A stretch of DNA of 64,000 nt from Codonopsis lanceolata (taxonomy: Eukaryota; Streptophyta; Magnoliopsida; Asterales; Campanulaceae): positions 53,568,099 through 53,632,098 of the forward strand of contig CM028381.1 of NCBI GenBank assembly GCA_013146195.2, given 5' to 3'. The position numbers and the translations under genes were made by a program. The notes under the pieces were generated by a model. The model worked only from the letters and a program-made list of their open reading frames with translations, was not told where the DNA came from and made no database searches. Below, in pieces: positions 11,901-21,489 of this stretch (positions are counted from its first letter, which is position 1; each line of letters starts with the position of its first letter).

Positions 11901-12836
11901 ACAATGCCGCAAATTAAACTGATAAGCGGCGGGAATGTGGCATTTTTGAGCAAAGGGTGGCAAATATATCCAAATCAATCGAGGCGGGGCTTTGGTGGTG
12001 GCTGGAACAATGAAGCTGCAATTGTGGGAATAATGAGAAAGAGTTGGGGCTTAAGTTTGTTTAAGTTGGTCCCGCTTATGGCTTTTATCTATTTTGAAAT
12101 GGGGATGATCAAATTGAGCTTGTTTATATGAAACCCCCCCCCCCCAAAAAAAATCATTGATATTAAATGGGAAACAATCAATTCAAGAATTTCATAAGGT
12201 GGGTTTAGTGAATAAATTGAGTTCATCTCCTACAAGAAGCTCAAAATAGGGTTGATGTGTGTTTGGGTGAAATCTTGATGAAATCAGTTGGAGGAGAGAG
12301 AAATAAAGACTTTGATTACTCTTTACGCCCTACCTAGTGAGACAATGATAGATGTTTTTAGCTACAAACATGTGTTTGGGTTGATGTTTGTCTCCATCTC
12401 TCTCTCTCTCTCACACACACACTCAAACTTACACACGTACAAACATAGATGCTATATTTGGGTTTGGTTTTGTTTCTTCTTATGTTTGTGTCTTTCCTTG
12501 AGGGAAGATTCATGACCTGGGCAAATTTTATATACTCGAAAAAGAAATGTGTAGTGAGATAAGACATGGGTCTTGACTCGTTTTTCAGCCATGAGAATGG
12601 TTCTTAAATCTTCGTTGCCGGTTTCCAACCCACAATAGTAGTAGTGGTTGGAACCTCGTTGTCAGTTTCCAACTTACGACAATAGGTCACACTTTAGTAC
12701 TTGACGGATGTTTAACGAAAAGTATGTAACGTGATTAAAATTAGATACATTTAGAATGAAATTTGATTAAGATAGTACACAGGGTACCAAAAGTAAAAAG
12801 TAGGTAAAATTAGGATACCAAAAGTGATATTAACTC

Positions 12837-12989
12837 TAAAAATGGAAAGGATCTTAATTTACAAGATCATGAATTTCCCCATATTGATAATGACTTGAAT
12901 GAAAAATCACAAATAACTCTATTTTTATGTATTACTCCTTCCATTCCTAAAACAAAGTTCTTTTCTTTTTTGGTCGTTCCAAAAAAAAA
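12837..12989. other. MULE flank with Stowaway-like end
   Basis: Contains TATTACTCCTTCCATTCCTAA (12,929 on), resembling the TACTCCCTCCGTCCC termini of Stowaway-type MITEs. Related words recur near 44,400 and around 62,420 with 63,807. I see only one such end, so I do not call a full element. Confidence 0.35.
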
Positions 12990-13483
12990 AGTTCACCAAC
13001 GAGCTCTAGCTCAACTTGTACTGCTCATTTCTCCTAACGAGAGGTCAGGTGTTCAAGTCCCACTAGCGACTCCCTGGACTTTACAACTTTCAATAGAAAA
13101 GTCGGGTGTTCAAGCCTCTTTAGAGGCAACGTTGTTGTTCAAGCCTTACCCAAAGGCCTCATTTAGCTCTCGCTTATCTTAATGGAGAAGTCGAGTGTTC
13201 AAGCCCCATTGTTGTTTAAGCCTTACCCAAAGGCCTCATTTAGCTCTCGCTTATCTTAACGGAGAAGTCGAGTGTTCAAGCCCCACCAAAGGCACCCTGG
13301 TACATCACTACTCTCAACCGAGAGGTCGGGTGTTCAAAGCCTCACCAGAGGCACCATTTGTTCTAGCCACACAAAAGGCATCATATATCTATAATTGTAG
13401 CATTTCAAGGCATTAAAATATTAATAAAAAGTAAGGGTTGGAGTAAGGTCTATGTCCCCTCCAACATTTTAAAAAAAAAAAAA
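12990..13483 (+). mobile_element. tRNA-derived SINE-like tandem cluster
   Basis: An insertion present only in the left arm, lying between two A-rich runs; the right arm has just one A-run at about 44,371-44,378. It starts with CTCTAGCTCAACTTG, an A-box-like word, followed by GGTGTTCAAGTCCC, a B-box-like word. After that the phrase GAGAAGTCGAGTGTTCAAGCC or variants recurs four more times (about 13,097, 13,183, 13,261 and 13,320). Two of the units are a near-perfect 77-base tandem duplication (about 13,128-13,282). The 3' side ends in a 13-base A run. This fits a tRNA-derived SINE that expanded by tandem duplication. Confidence 0.5.
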
Positions 13484-13581
13484 TTCACTTCTAAACATTT
13501 GTTTTTTGGAAGTTATTGTTACCATTGATTTAAGCCCCACTTTAATTGATACCACCACACTCACATGATTATAGTTTCGAA

Positions 13582-13649
13582 AATACACAGTATCCTAATA
13601 GATTAAAAATATATAAATGACTATTATAAATATTAGGATAGTGTGTATT
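13582..13649. repeat. Hairpin with 19-base inverted flanks
   Basis: AATACACAGTATCCTAATA (13,582) pairs with TATTAGGATAGTGTGTATT (13,631) around a 30-base AT-rich loop. The loop is in the same plus-strand orientation at 44,222-44,260, although everything around it is inverted between the arms. Confidence 0.7.
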
Positions 13650-13859
13650 AAAAATATACCACCAGTTTTTTCTGTTTATTTCTCCAAGGTAAGGCTCCTT
13701 TGTCCCCCCAATTTTTTAAGGGTAAGGTTGGTTGGCCCCCTTTAGCTTGTTTTCCTTTCTTTCCCATTTATATAAATCTAGCATTCTATTAAAAAAATAT
13801 ATATATGGCGAGTCAAACAAGACACTTTATTGGAATTGAGAGATTAATTATTAAAGGGT

Positions 13860-14556
13860 TATTTGAATAAATGAAAAATTGGGTCCAAAGTAGGATATTT
13901 TTTCTACACTAGTGGTCCCTCCATTAAATGTCGTTTGTTCATATGCGGTTAAGTGGGTATATGCGTAACACGTGAGTTTTTAAGGGACAAAATTAGTCAT
14001 TTACATAGGAGCATCTTCAACCTCCCACTTCATCAAAACCCATCTGGATATGAACTCAATGTCTATAACTCCCACCCTCTACTCTGCAATTCATTCTCAA
14101 ATTTCTTAATTTGTTTAAGCATTTTCTCAATTGGTGCTTAGTTGATTTATAATTCAATTACTTCAACTCAAAAAATTAGCTATATCCAACCAATCAAATG
14201 AACAGACATGCAATTTCAAGTTCGAATCCGCCGCGACTATGAGTTTTTCCGTTGATAATGGTGCAGCAGCAACTATCCCCATTTTTTAAACTCTGGAGGT
14301 TCCATTGTGTGGGAGGGACAAAAGGTGGGGATTGATTTAATTGGAGATTTTTATATAAGCCTCGCCAAAGGTTGCAAATCTCGTTAATGATGGTAATGAC
14401 GACGAAGTGACCACAAACGCATAAATCCAGATCGCAAAACCCAATTAAAAATTTGAATCAAAATCACTCTCTGAAATGAAACCCAGATCTGAAACAAAAA
14501 TCAACATTACATCTAAATCTCTCTTTAGGCATCGATTCCTTCATCCTCAGCTTCCA
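13860..14556. mobile_element. MULE-2, truncated left-arm copy
   Basis: Carries one TIR (ACACTAGTGGTCCCTCCATT, then GGTTAAGTGGGTATATGCG) plus about 550 bases of interior. It matches the reverse complement of 43,455-44,150. The second TIR, present in the right-arm copy at 43,078-43,260, is missing here because homology ends at 14,556. No coding content recognised. Confidence 0.6.
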
Positions 14557-14818
14557 TGGTTGTTGACCCTCATAGGTTCTAGATTTGGTTGAGTCATCTT
14601 CTAATTCTATTGCACAGTGGCTAATGGGTATGCATATCGGTTAGTGTGACAACTGTCTTAGTATCAAGGGTGTTTAGAACTAGTTTAGTGTTAGCTTCTC
14701 AAAAGGCGCGGACCAGCATGCTTCAACAGCAGCATTGAAAGCACAGCTCGAACAGCAGACCTGGATGTCTACTCAAGCTCAAAAGTCAAGAATAGTCAAA
14801 TCGAGGAATTAAGTCACA
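14557..14818. other. Unassigned DNA between MULE-2 and SIRE LTR
   Basis: A short open frame (about 14,701-14,811) reads KGADQHASTAALKAQLEQQ and is not assigned. It could be the tail of an older env-like or coiled-coil region, but evidence is weak. Confidence 0.3.
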
Positions 14819-15824
14819 TGTTATTTGAGCTAGATATTTTTGAATATCTAGTCAAATAATGTTCAATTTATCTTCATCAGATTTCCCTCCAAAATAAAAA
14901 AGTCAACTATCTGCACAAATAATTGTCCAGTCTGTCACCCGTTTCATGAAGTCTGAAGACATTTCCTCATTTGGCTAAGAAGACTTTCAAGCTGTAATGC
15001 CTGCAAGCTGAAAACATACTCTGTTTGGAATGTCTGCCTCTGCAACCCTGAATCTCTGATATCTGTTGCTGCACACATCCTACAAAGCGCCGAAATGCAT
15101 TTAATGCATTATAACGTTGGACATAGCCTCTCTACCGTCAGTCCAATGGTCCTAAAGATCTCCCCTGGTATTTATTCATGTTTTGAAGATCTGAACAACA
15201 ACTCTTGCACATTTAATACTCAAGCTTCATCTTCATAACTCAAGCATTCAAAAGATCAAAAGGACAAGAACTAACACTTCACCAAACTTCCTGAAGCTGC
15301 AGATCTGTCAGTCTTTACTCTGTTTCAGCTTCATCTAGTTTGCCTATAAACTGTTCTTTACTTTAGCACTTGGGAGAACAATTATTCATTGATTGTTTCT
15401 CTCATCATTAAACACTTGGTTGAAAACTATTTTTGTACAGGATCCATTAGTGATCTTATCTTTACACCTAGTGGATAAACAAGTGCACCTTTTAAAATCC
15501 AAAGCTAACCACTTTGGTAGTGGACGTAGTACTATTCACAGTACGAACCACTTCTAAACTCTGTGTACCGTCTGATCTGCATATGCCTATTTCTCAACTG
15601 CTGCCATCTTTACTTATCATAGTCTGCCATTAAATCAGTCTTATTTTACCAGCAGACTTTCTATCAGTTCTTCACTCTTACAGTTTTCCGTTGCCTTAAC
15701 TCTTTTTTTAAAATTGCTTTAAAGAAGATTTTTTAAAAGAAATGTTTCGAAAAGTTAAAAAAAAAACACTACTAGGCTATTCAACCCCCCCCTTCTAGCC
15801 TAGTTTGAGCCTATTTTAGGACCA
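14819..15824 (+). mobile_element. 5' LTR of SIRE-type copia element (+)
   Basis: The 3' boundary is firm: the region ends with GGCTATTCAACCCCCCCC and TTCTAGCC words, typical of SIRE/Maximus LTR ends, and lies just upstream of the primer-binding site at 15,830. The 5' boundary is less certain. TG at 14,819 is preferred because it opens a 17-base inverted repeat (14,821-14,859) and gives a U3 of about 525 bases before the likely TATA (CCTATAAACTG near 15,344), close to the 570 bases seen in the other SIRE LTR here. No partner LTR in the same orientation exists in the window. Confidence 0.55.
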
Positions 15825-15829
15825 AAAAT

Positions 15830-15841
15830 TGGTATCAGAGC
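15830..15841 (+). other. Primer-binding site (initiator Met tRNA)
   Basis: TGGTATCAGAGC, the exact complement of the 3' end of plant initiator Met tRNA, as used by Ty1/copia elements. Confidence 0.9.
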
Positions 15842-15894
15842 CTGATTCTTTGAAAATTCATTTTTCCAAGACTAACCTCTTGAGAATAGAGCCT

Positions 15895-17740
15895 ATGGCT
15901 CACTATATGATGCCTACCTCGAATACAAGCCACGTCCCAATATTGGACGAAGGTCAGTTCGAAGTATGGAAAGACAAAGTCATGAGATACATGAATTCTA
16001 TTGACAATCGTTTATGGCATTGTGTTCAAACAGGTCCTCATATTCCAATGAAGCCAAATCTTCTTGCCGAAGCAGCAGGTGGACCTCCCGAGATACCCAA
16101 ATCAATGAATGAATGGACTGATGAAGAAAGGAAGTTTGTTGAGCTAGACAGTAAGGCTATTCACATAATATCCAACTCAGTGGACACAAGCACCTACCAA
16201 CAGATAATCAGATGCAAAACAACTAAAGAAATGTGGGAAGCTTTAGTGGAATATCTAGAAGGAGATTTGCCCACTAGAGACAACATAAAATACAACTATA
16301 TTCATTAATTCGACTCATTCAGAAAAGATCCAAAGGAGACACTACGTCAAGCTTACGACAGATTTTGTGAGGTAGTAAATAGTTGTTATTCTTTAGGTAA
16401 AGAATATAGTGTTAAGGAAGTAAATATTAGATTTTTAGCTTCCTTAGGAAGTTTGTGGCATGTTAAGACCACTGCTATTAAAGAATCCAAATACTTAAAC
16501 TCCATGCATGTTCGAAGTTTGTATGTGAGTTTAACTGTCTATGAGCAAGACCTGCTTCAAGCTCAAGAAAAGGACAAACTTTCTAAACCATCTACTTCTT
16601 CTTCTTCAAATGAAAATGAAATTCTTTCTGATGAACAATTTGCTATGTTCGTTAAGAAGTTTCAAAAATTCTCAAAATTTAATAAGAAGAAGGAAGCAAA
16701 CTAGTAGACTTTCAGAAAGACTGCTGAAAGCTCACAAAATTATGAGATTGTTTGCTTCAATTGCAGGAAGCCTAGTCACTTTGGTTCTAAATGTCCTAAG
16801 CCTAAATATGAAGCTTATATAAGGCGACCTTCTAAATCATTTTCAAAACATAGAAGTCTGCTGGCTGAGGACTTAGAAGAAAACCAAGTGTCCACCTGGT
16901 TTCAAACTGATTCTGATGAGGATGATAGTGATGACTCATCTGAGCAAGCACAAATCTTCCTTGTTGCTCTAGAGTCACCTCCCACTTATGACTCAGATAG
17001 TGAAATAGAATATTCTCCATTTCAAGCTAACTTAGAACAAGCTACTGAAGATCCTTCTAAAGAAGAAATACTCAAGGATGCTCATGATATGCTTGAGGAA
17101 TTCAATGAATTTAGAAAAGCTTACGTTAAGTTAGCTAAATGTCATGAGAAGCTGGGAACTGAGAAATCCTTGCTGGAAGCTGAGTTAAAAACTCTCAATG
17201 GAGTTCAGCAGTAAAGTATCAAGTTAAAAGAAGAAAACAAGTTCCTTAATGAAAAGGTTGCGTGTCTTATTGGTCATGAAAAAGAGCTATCTGCTAAGAA
17301 AGATGAGTTACAAAAAACCATCGACTCATGGAATAACTCTAAGGTTGTTTTTGACCAAATCCTTGGAGAACAGAAGCCCACTGCAGACAAAACTGGGCTT
17401 AGTTTCTTTGAGAACACAGATGGCACAATACCTGAACAAAAAATAGAAGACTTGTCTGTATGAGCTGGGGATGATCCTCCATATCATCAGCAGTTTGTCA
17501 ACAAGGGTAGACAAGGAGTTGGTTATGCTGCTATTTATTATAAATATCCTAAGACTCGAACTAATAAGACCAACAATAGGTCTAAAGCAAAAGAATTATC
17601 TGCTGGCGAAAAGTCTGCTAAGGTTTGTGGTGACTCACAAAATCCTTCTACCAGCACCTCTGCTAAAGCAAAGGCTACTGCTTCTAGGAAAGCAAAAAAT
17701 CTACCCAAACCCATCAGATTTATCAAAAAGCACTATCGAT
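15895..17740 (+). pseudogene. SIRE-type copia gag (broken)
   Basis: One reading frame can be followed from ATG at 15,895 (MAHYMMPTS) with the usual gag features of SIRE elements: FEVWKDKVMRYM, then ATKEMW-like TTKEMWEALVEYLEGD, then VYEQDLLQAQEK. A CCHC knuckle CFNCRKPSHFGSKC lies at 16,753-16,794. An acidic and coiled-coil stretch follows (SDEDDSDDSSEQ, then HEKLGTEKSLLEAELKTL). The frame is interrupted by stops at 16,306, 16,702/16,705, 17,212 and 17,461, so no full capsid protein can be made. gag normally forms the virus-like particle that houses reverse transcription. A second, degenerate knuckle lies near 17,970-18,030. Confidence 0.85.
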
Positions 17741-18175
17741 AATGCTTCTTTCAAGACTGCTGACACTAAGCTAGCTTAAAGGCAAGATGTAGAGGAATCT
17801 AAGTCTACTATCAACAGATCTGCTAAGGTAAGAACTGCTGAATATAGACATAAGAAAACTCATGCAGAACCTTTTAAGCTTGCTGTCAACAAGTCTGTTG
17901 AGTCTAAGGCTGCTGCTATAAGCAAAAACGCTCAAATGTCTACCAAAAACCAGCTATCTCAACTTAACATTTGTAATTTCCATCGCTATACTTTTTGCAA
18001 ATGTTTAGGCCACTTGGTCTATGAATGTCTACTGAAATCCATCATGAAGCCTACTGGATCCCCTATTCAAAAAGTCAGGCAAGTATGGGTTCCAAAAACA
18101 CGCTAACCATTTGGACCCAAAAGAAAAATAAAAGGGGACCATGATTTTCTTATTTCTCTATCTCATATTTGTTTC

Positions 18176-19654
18176 ATGGCTGCTTCAAGTTCAGAAAAGA
18201 AAGACGCTTGGTATTTAGACAGTGGCTGCTCAAGATACATGACCAGAGAATCATGCCTTCTCTCAAATATTACTGGAGCAGAAGGACCTCCAGTCATTTT
18301 TGGAGACAATGCTAAAGGAAGAACCATTGGATATGGATCCATCATTCGCGGAAATCTCTCCATAGGAAAAGTCTCTCTAGTAGAAGGCTTGAAGCACAAT
18401 CTTCTGAGCATTTCCCAATTTCGTGACAAAGGACTCATATGCCAATTCTCCTCAAATAGATGTGATATTAAAGATCCAGACTCTTGTTCAACCTTGGTAA
18501 CTGGACATAGACAAGGGAATGTCTACATGATAGATTTAAACACATATGGCAAGGCTGCTAATCTATGTCTTGTGGCAAACTCTGCTCAAGACAAAAGTTG
18601 GTTATGGCACAAGCGTCTCTGCCATCTGAACTTCAAATATTTATCAAAGCTATCCAAAGAAGGGTTGGTGAGAGGAATGCCAAAAGCTTCTGCTAATCAT
18701 GATCATCTATGCAAAGTTTGTCAACTAGGGAAGCTCTCCAAAGCTTCATTCAAAAGCAAACCAAATCTTACAACTACTAGACCTTTGCAACTTCTTCACA
18801 TAGATCTCTTCGGGCCTGTGACTACTATTAGCTATGGTGGTCATAGATACACTTTAGTCGTAGTCGACGATTATACAAGATATACTTGGACAAAGATGAT
18901 GTCTTCTAAAGATCATACTTACGACATCCTCACAGCATTGTTTAGGAGACTACATACTCAAAAGCTTGATGAAATCAGTGATGTTCGATCAGACAATGGA
19001 ACTAAATTCACCAATAATGGTATAACAAAGTACTGTGACGATCATTGCATTGGTCACAACTTCTCTGTTGTTAGAACTCCTCAACAAAACGGTGTAGCAG
19101 AGAGGAAAAATAGAACACTTATTGAAGCTGCTAAAACTATGCTCGCCAAAGCAAAGCTGCCTAAGCACTTCTGGGCAGAAGCCGTCAATACAACATGTTT
19201 CACTCGGAACATATCCCTGATCAACAAATTTCATGGTAAAACACCTTATGAACTTTGGAGAGGTAAGGCCCCAAACATTAGATTTTTCAAAATCTTCGGC
19301 TGCAAATGCTTTGTAGTTTACAATGGTAATGACTATAGAGGTAAATTCGATAACAAAGCCGATGAAGGTGTCTTTCTGGGCTATGCCTTACACTCCAAGG
19401 CTTATAGGGTCTTCAACAAAAGATCTTTAAAAATTGTTGAATATGTTCATGTTTCATTTGATGAACTTGATTTATTAAAGCCACAAATGGCACCAAATGT
19501 TGCTGATGATTTTGTTGAGACAGGTACATCCCAAAACTCAACCTCTCAAAAGCGAAATCCTCCCTCAGCAACTCACTCAAATATTCCTGATCATCATTTC
19601 TCAAATGATTCAACAGAAGGCCTCAACCCTGCTCATGATTGTGGGTCCCAATGA
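18176..19654 (+). pseudogene. SIRE-type copia pol, protease-integrase (truncated)
   Basis: An open frame of 492 codons. Residues 11-23 hold the aspartic protease site (AWYLDSGCSRYMT). A gag-pre-integrase block follows (WLWHKRLCHLNF, CKVCQLGKLSK), then the integrase core with LHIDLFGPV, VRSDNGTKF and PQQNGVAERKNRTL as the D, D, E positions. It then reaches VSFDELDLL at the integrase C-terminal end. The protein stops in the next element: the TGA at 19,652 is the first base triplet of an inserted minus-strand LTR. Reverse transcriptase and RNase H, which should follow, are absent from the plus strand, so the element is dead although this block is uninterrupted. Frame differs from gag, as expected after decay of the gag-pol overlap. 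Confidence 0.9.
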
Positions 19655-20889
19655 GCACAAGAATAAGCTAGAAGGGGGGGGGTTGAATAGCTTATTAACA
19701 CTTTAAAAACTTTTAAGTAAGTTCCTTGAAAGTTACTTGCAATCTATGAAAAGAATCAAGTAGCGGAAGACCTTCAAGAAAATTGTTCCAGGTCTGCCGA
19801 TAAGGACTACCGGTAGACCTTTTACAGATTACTTTAGTTCTGCTGAAATGGATAATATAAACAATGAAACTAAGCAGTTCAAATAAATAGACAGACAGTA
19901 GGAAATAACACAAGTATTTTGGGATGGTTCGCACTATAATGAGTGCTACGTCCACCACCAAGGCAGTCAACCTTGGATTTAAATTGTGCACTATGTTTTC
20001 CACTTAGATCAATTACAAAGGATATCCCTAATGGATCGTGTACAAAATATTGACTTGTGTTTGGGTCTAGGGAATTAAATTTCTGTAAATACAAGATATT
20101 TAATTAGATGCGATATAGTTAATGGAAGTTAACAACAAGAAGTATAAAGCAATAAATGTTGATGACTTCTTGTTGTTGGCGAGGACTTCTAGATACATTA
20201 AGGATCTATTGAATGCACTGGCGAAAGACTTGGAGTTTCGTGGATTCGAGAGAAATTCTTTAAGTGTTCGATTGATTACATGCAGTTGTCTCTTTGTTCC
20301 AGTTTTCAATGGCGTATTTATAGCGAGTGCATTTCAAAAGAATCCGTTGGAAGGGCGAAGACTTTAACGACTCTATTCAAAAATGCATTAAATGCATGGG
20401 GTCGATCAAGGATTTTCGTCTTCACATATATCTAGAGCAAATAATCATTTACGAGATCTTCAAAAGGTGGGCGATTTGGTGTTAGATCGAGAGATGAAGC
20501 GAAAGTAGGGGCGATTTTACGCTTTCCTTGTTCAGGGCGAAAAGTATTCTGCTTTTCGGAAAGTTGCTTTCGGCGGCTTGACATGTCAGGGAATGACTTG
20601 GATTAATTCAAATAATATATGGAAATAAGTTTGAATTAATCCTAGCTTTCTATTTGGAGAGGACACGTAAAGCGCATCAGTGGACACGAGGTCTACCGAT
20701 CTTAAGCTTTGAGCGAGTCTTCAGGTGAAGGAGAAAGGGTCTTCCATTGAACACGAAAAAGTCCTATAAAAACTATACACGACAAAATTCTATACACGTT
20801 GCCACGCTAATCGATACGCGCCCGATTAGCCAAAGTATAAAACTAATGTAATGTCTTGATTAGATATAAATTTAACATAAGAATCAACA
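19652..20889 (-). mobile_element. 3' LTR of second SIRE-type element (-)
   Basis: Read on the minus strand it starts TGTTGATTC at 20,889 and ends GTGCTCA at 19,652, with the SIRE-like GCTATTCAACCCCCCCC word near its end. It is preceded on the minus strand by a purine-rich tract (AGGAGGAGAT, 20,890-20,899), the polypurine tract that primes plus-strand synthesis. A TATA box (GCTATAAATACGCC) lies near 20,312-20,325. The sequence just outside is CCCAA (19,647-19,651) inside the plus-strand SIRE pol, so this element inserted into that one. Sequence differs from the plus-strand LTR, so the two are different subfamilies. Confidence 0.8.
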
Positions 20890-20899
20890 ATCTCCTCCT
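20890..20899 (-). other. Polypurine tract
   Basis: AGGAGGAGAT on the minus strand directly before the LTR start TGTTG. Confidence 0.7.
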
Positions 20900-21480
20900 A
20901 TTTATATCTGGTCATCATTACTAAAATAAGTGTTTTAAAACAAACTATTTAATAGATAATAGCATGTCTTAGAAAGTTTATATATTAAGTAATCGGTAGA
21001 CATGCCTCTATTAAACAGAATAACACCTCAAATGCAAGGGACTAATCTAAGTGCATACAAGAATAAGAGAGTCAAAGAACAACACACAAATTAGCAACAG
21101 TTTAAATTCTAATAAAGATAAACAAGAAAGCGAAGAATTTAAACAATGTATTTTTGAAAAAGCAAGTAATCATCGTATTCATAAGCGAGATGTTTACATT
21201 TCAACGAAGTTTTCAAAAATAAGATAAATACAAAGGAAAGGGAAGAAAAGATACATAAGCTACCAAGGTCTTTTCCCTTTGCCTTTGTCTGCGACCTCCT
21301 TTCTCTCTTTCTCGCTCTAGCTCTTCCATTCTTCGTTGGTATTCGTCATCCGCATCGATCGGAGGTGCGGTGGAGCGAGAATGGTAGTCGATTCTTCACG
21401 AAGGCGGTTTCTCTTCCATCGGATTCTCGTTGATAGATCTCATTTGCTTCTCCTCCGTGATGGCGGATCACGATCTCGGT
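20900..21480. other. SIRE 3' untranslated region
   Basis: AT-rich DNA between the polypurine tract and the env-like region. No coding recognised. Confidence 0.5.
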
Positions 21481-21489
21481 TGGCATTCA

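Larger units (their letters stand above)
7140..12836. mobile_element. Mutator-like element with kinase fragments, split by a solo LTR
   Basis: Inverted ends of about 170 bases. The left end starts GGGGGTAATTTCACTTTTAG and contains GTAACGAGTCAATC and TTTTAATCATATTACGTACC, the latter split by the LTR insertion. The right end read backwards starts GAGTTAATATCACTTTTGG and contains TTAATCACGTTACATAC. Removing the 4,005-bp LTR plus one TSD leaves about 1.7 kb, equal to the uninterrupted right-arm copy (44,522-46,248). It carries no transposase and holds two receptor-kinase fragments, which makes it Pack-MULE-like. I could not confirm a 9-bp target duplication. Confidence 0.65.
1..14556 (+). repeat. 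Left arm of large inverted duplication
   Basis: Read as reverse complement, this stretch matches 43,455-51,081 in the same order: FBD exon, short TIR element, Helitron-like array and hairpin, kinase-bearing MULE, and a second MULE. Matching continues off the left edge of the window, because base 1 pairs with about 51,081. Homology stops near 14,556, inside the second MULE, after which copia DNA begins. By eye about nine of ten bases agree in unbroken stretches. The arm is longer than its partner because of a 4,005-bp solo LTR, a roughly 490-bp SINE-like cluster, and two extra array units. Confidence 0.9.

Noticed and set aside
14215..14240. B-box-like GTTCGAATCC as a possible tRNA gene
   Set aside because: No A box or cloverleaf around it; it lies inside MULE-2 and is mirrored at about 43,785-43,805.
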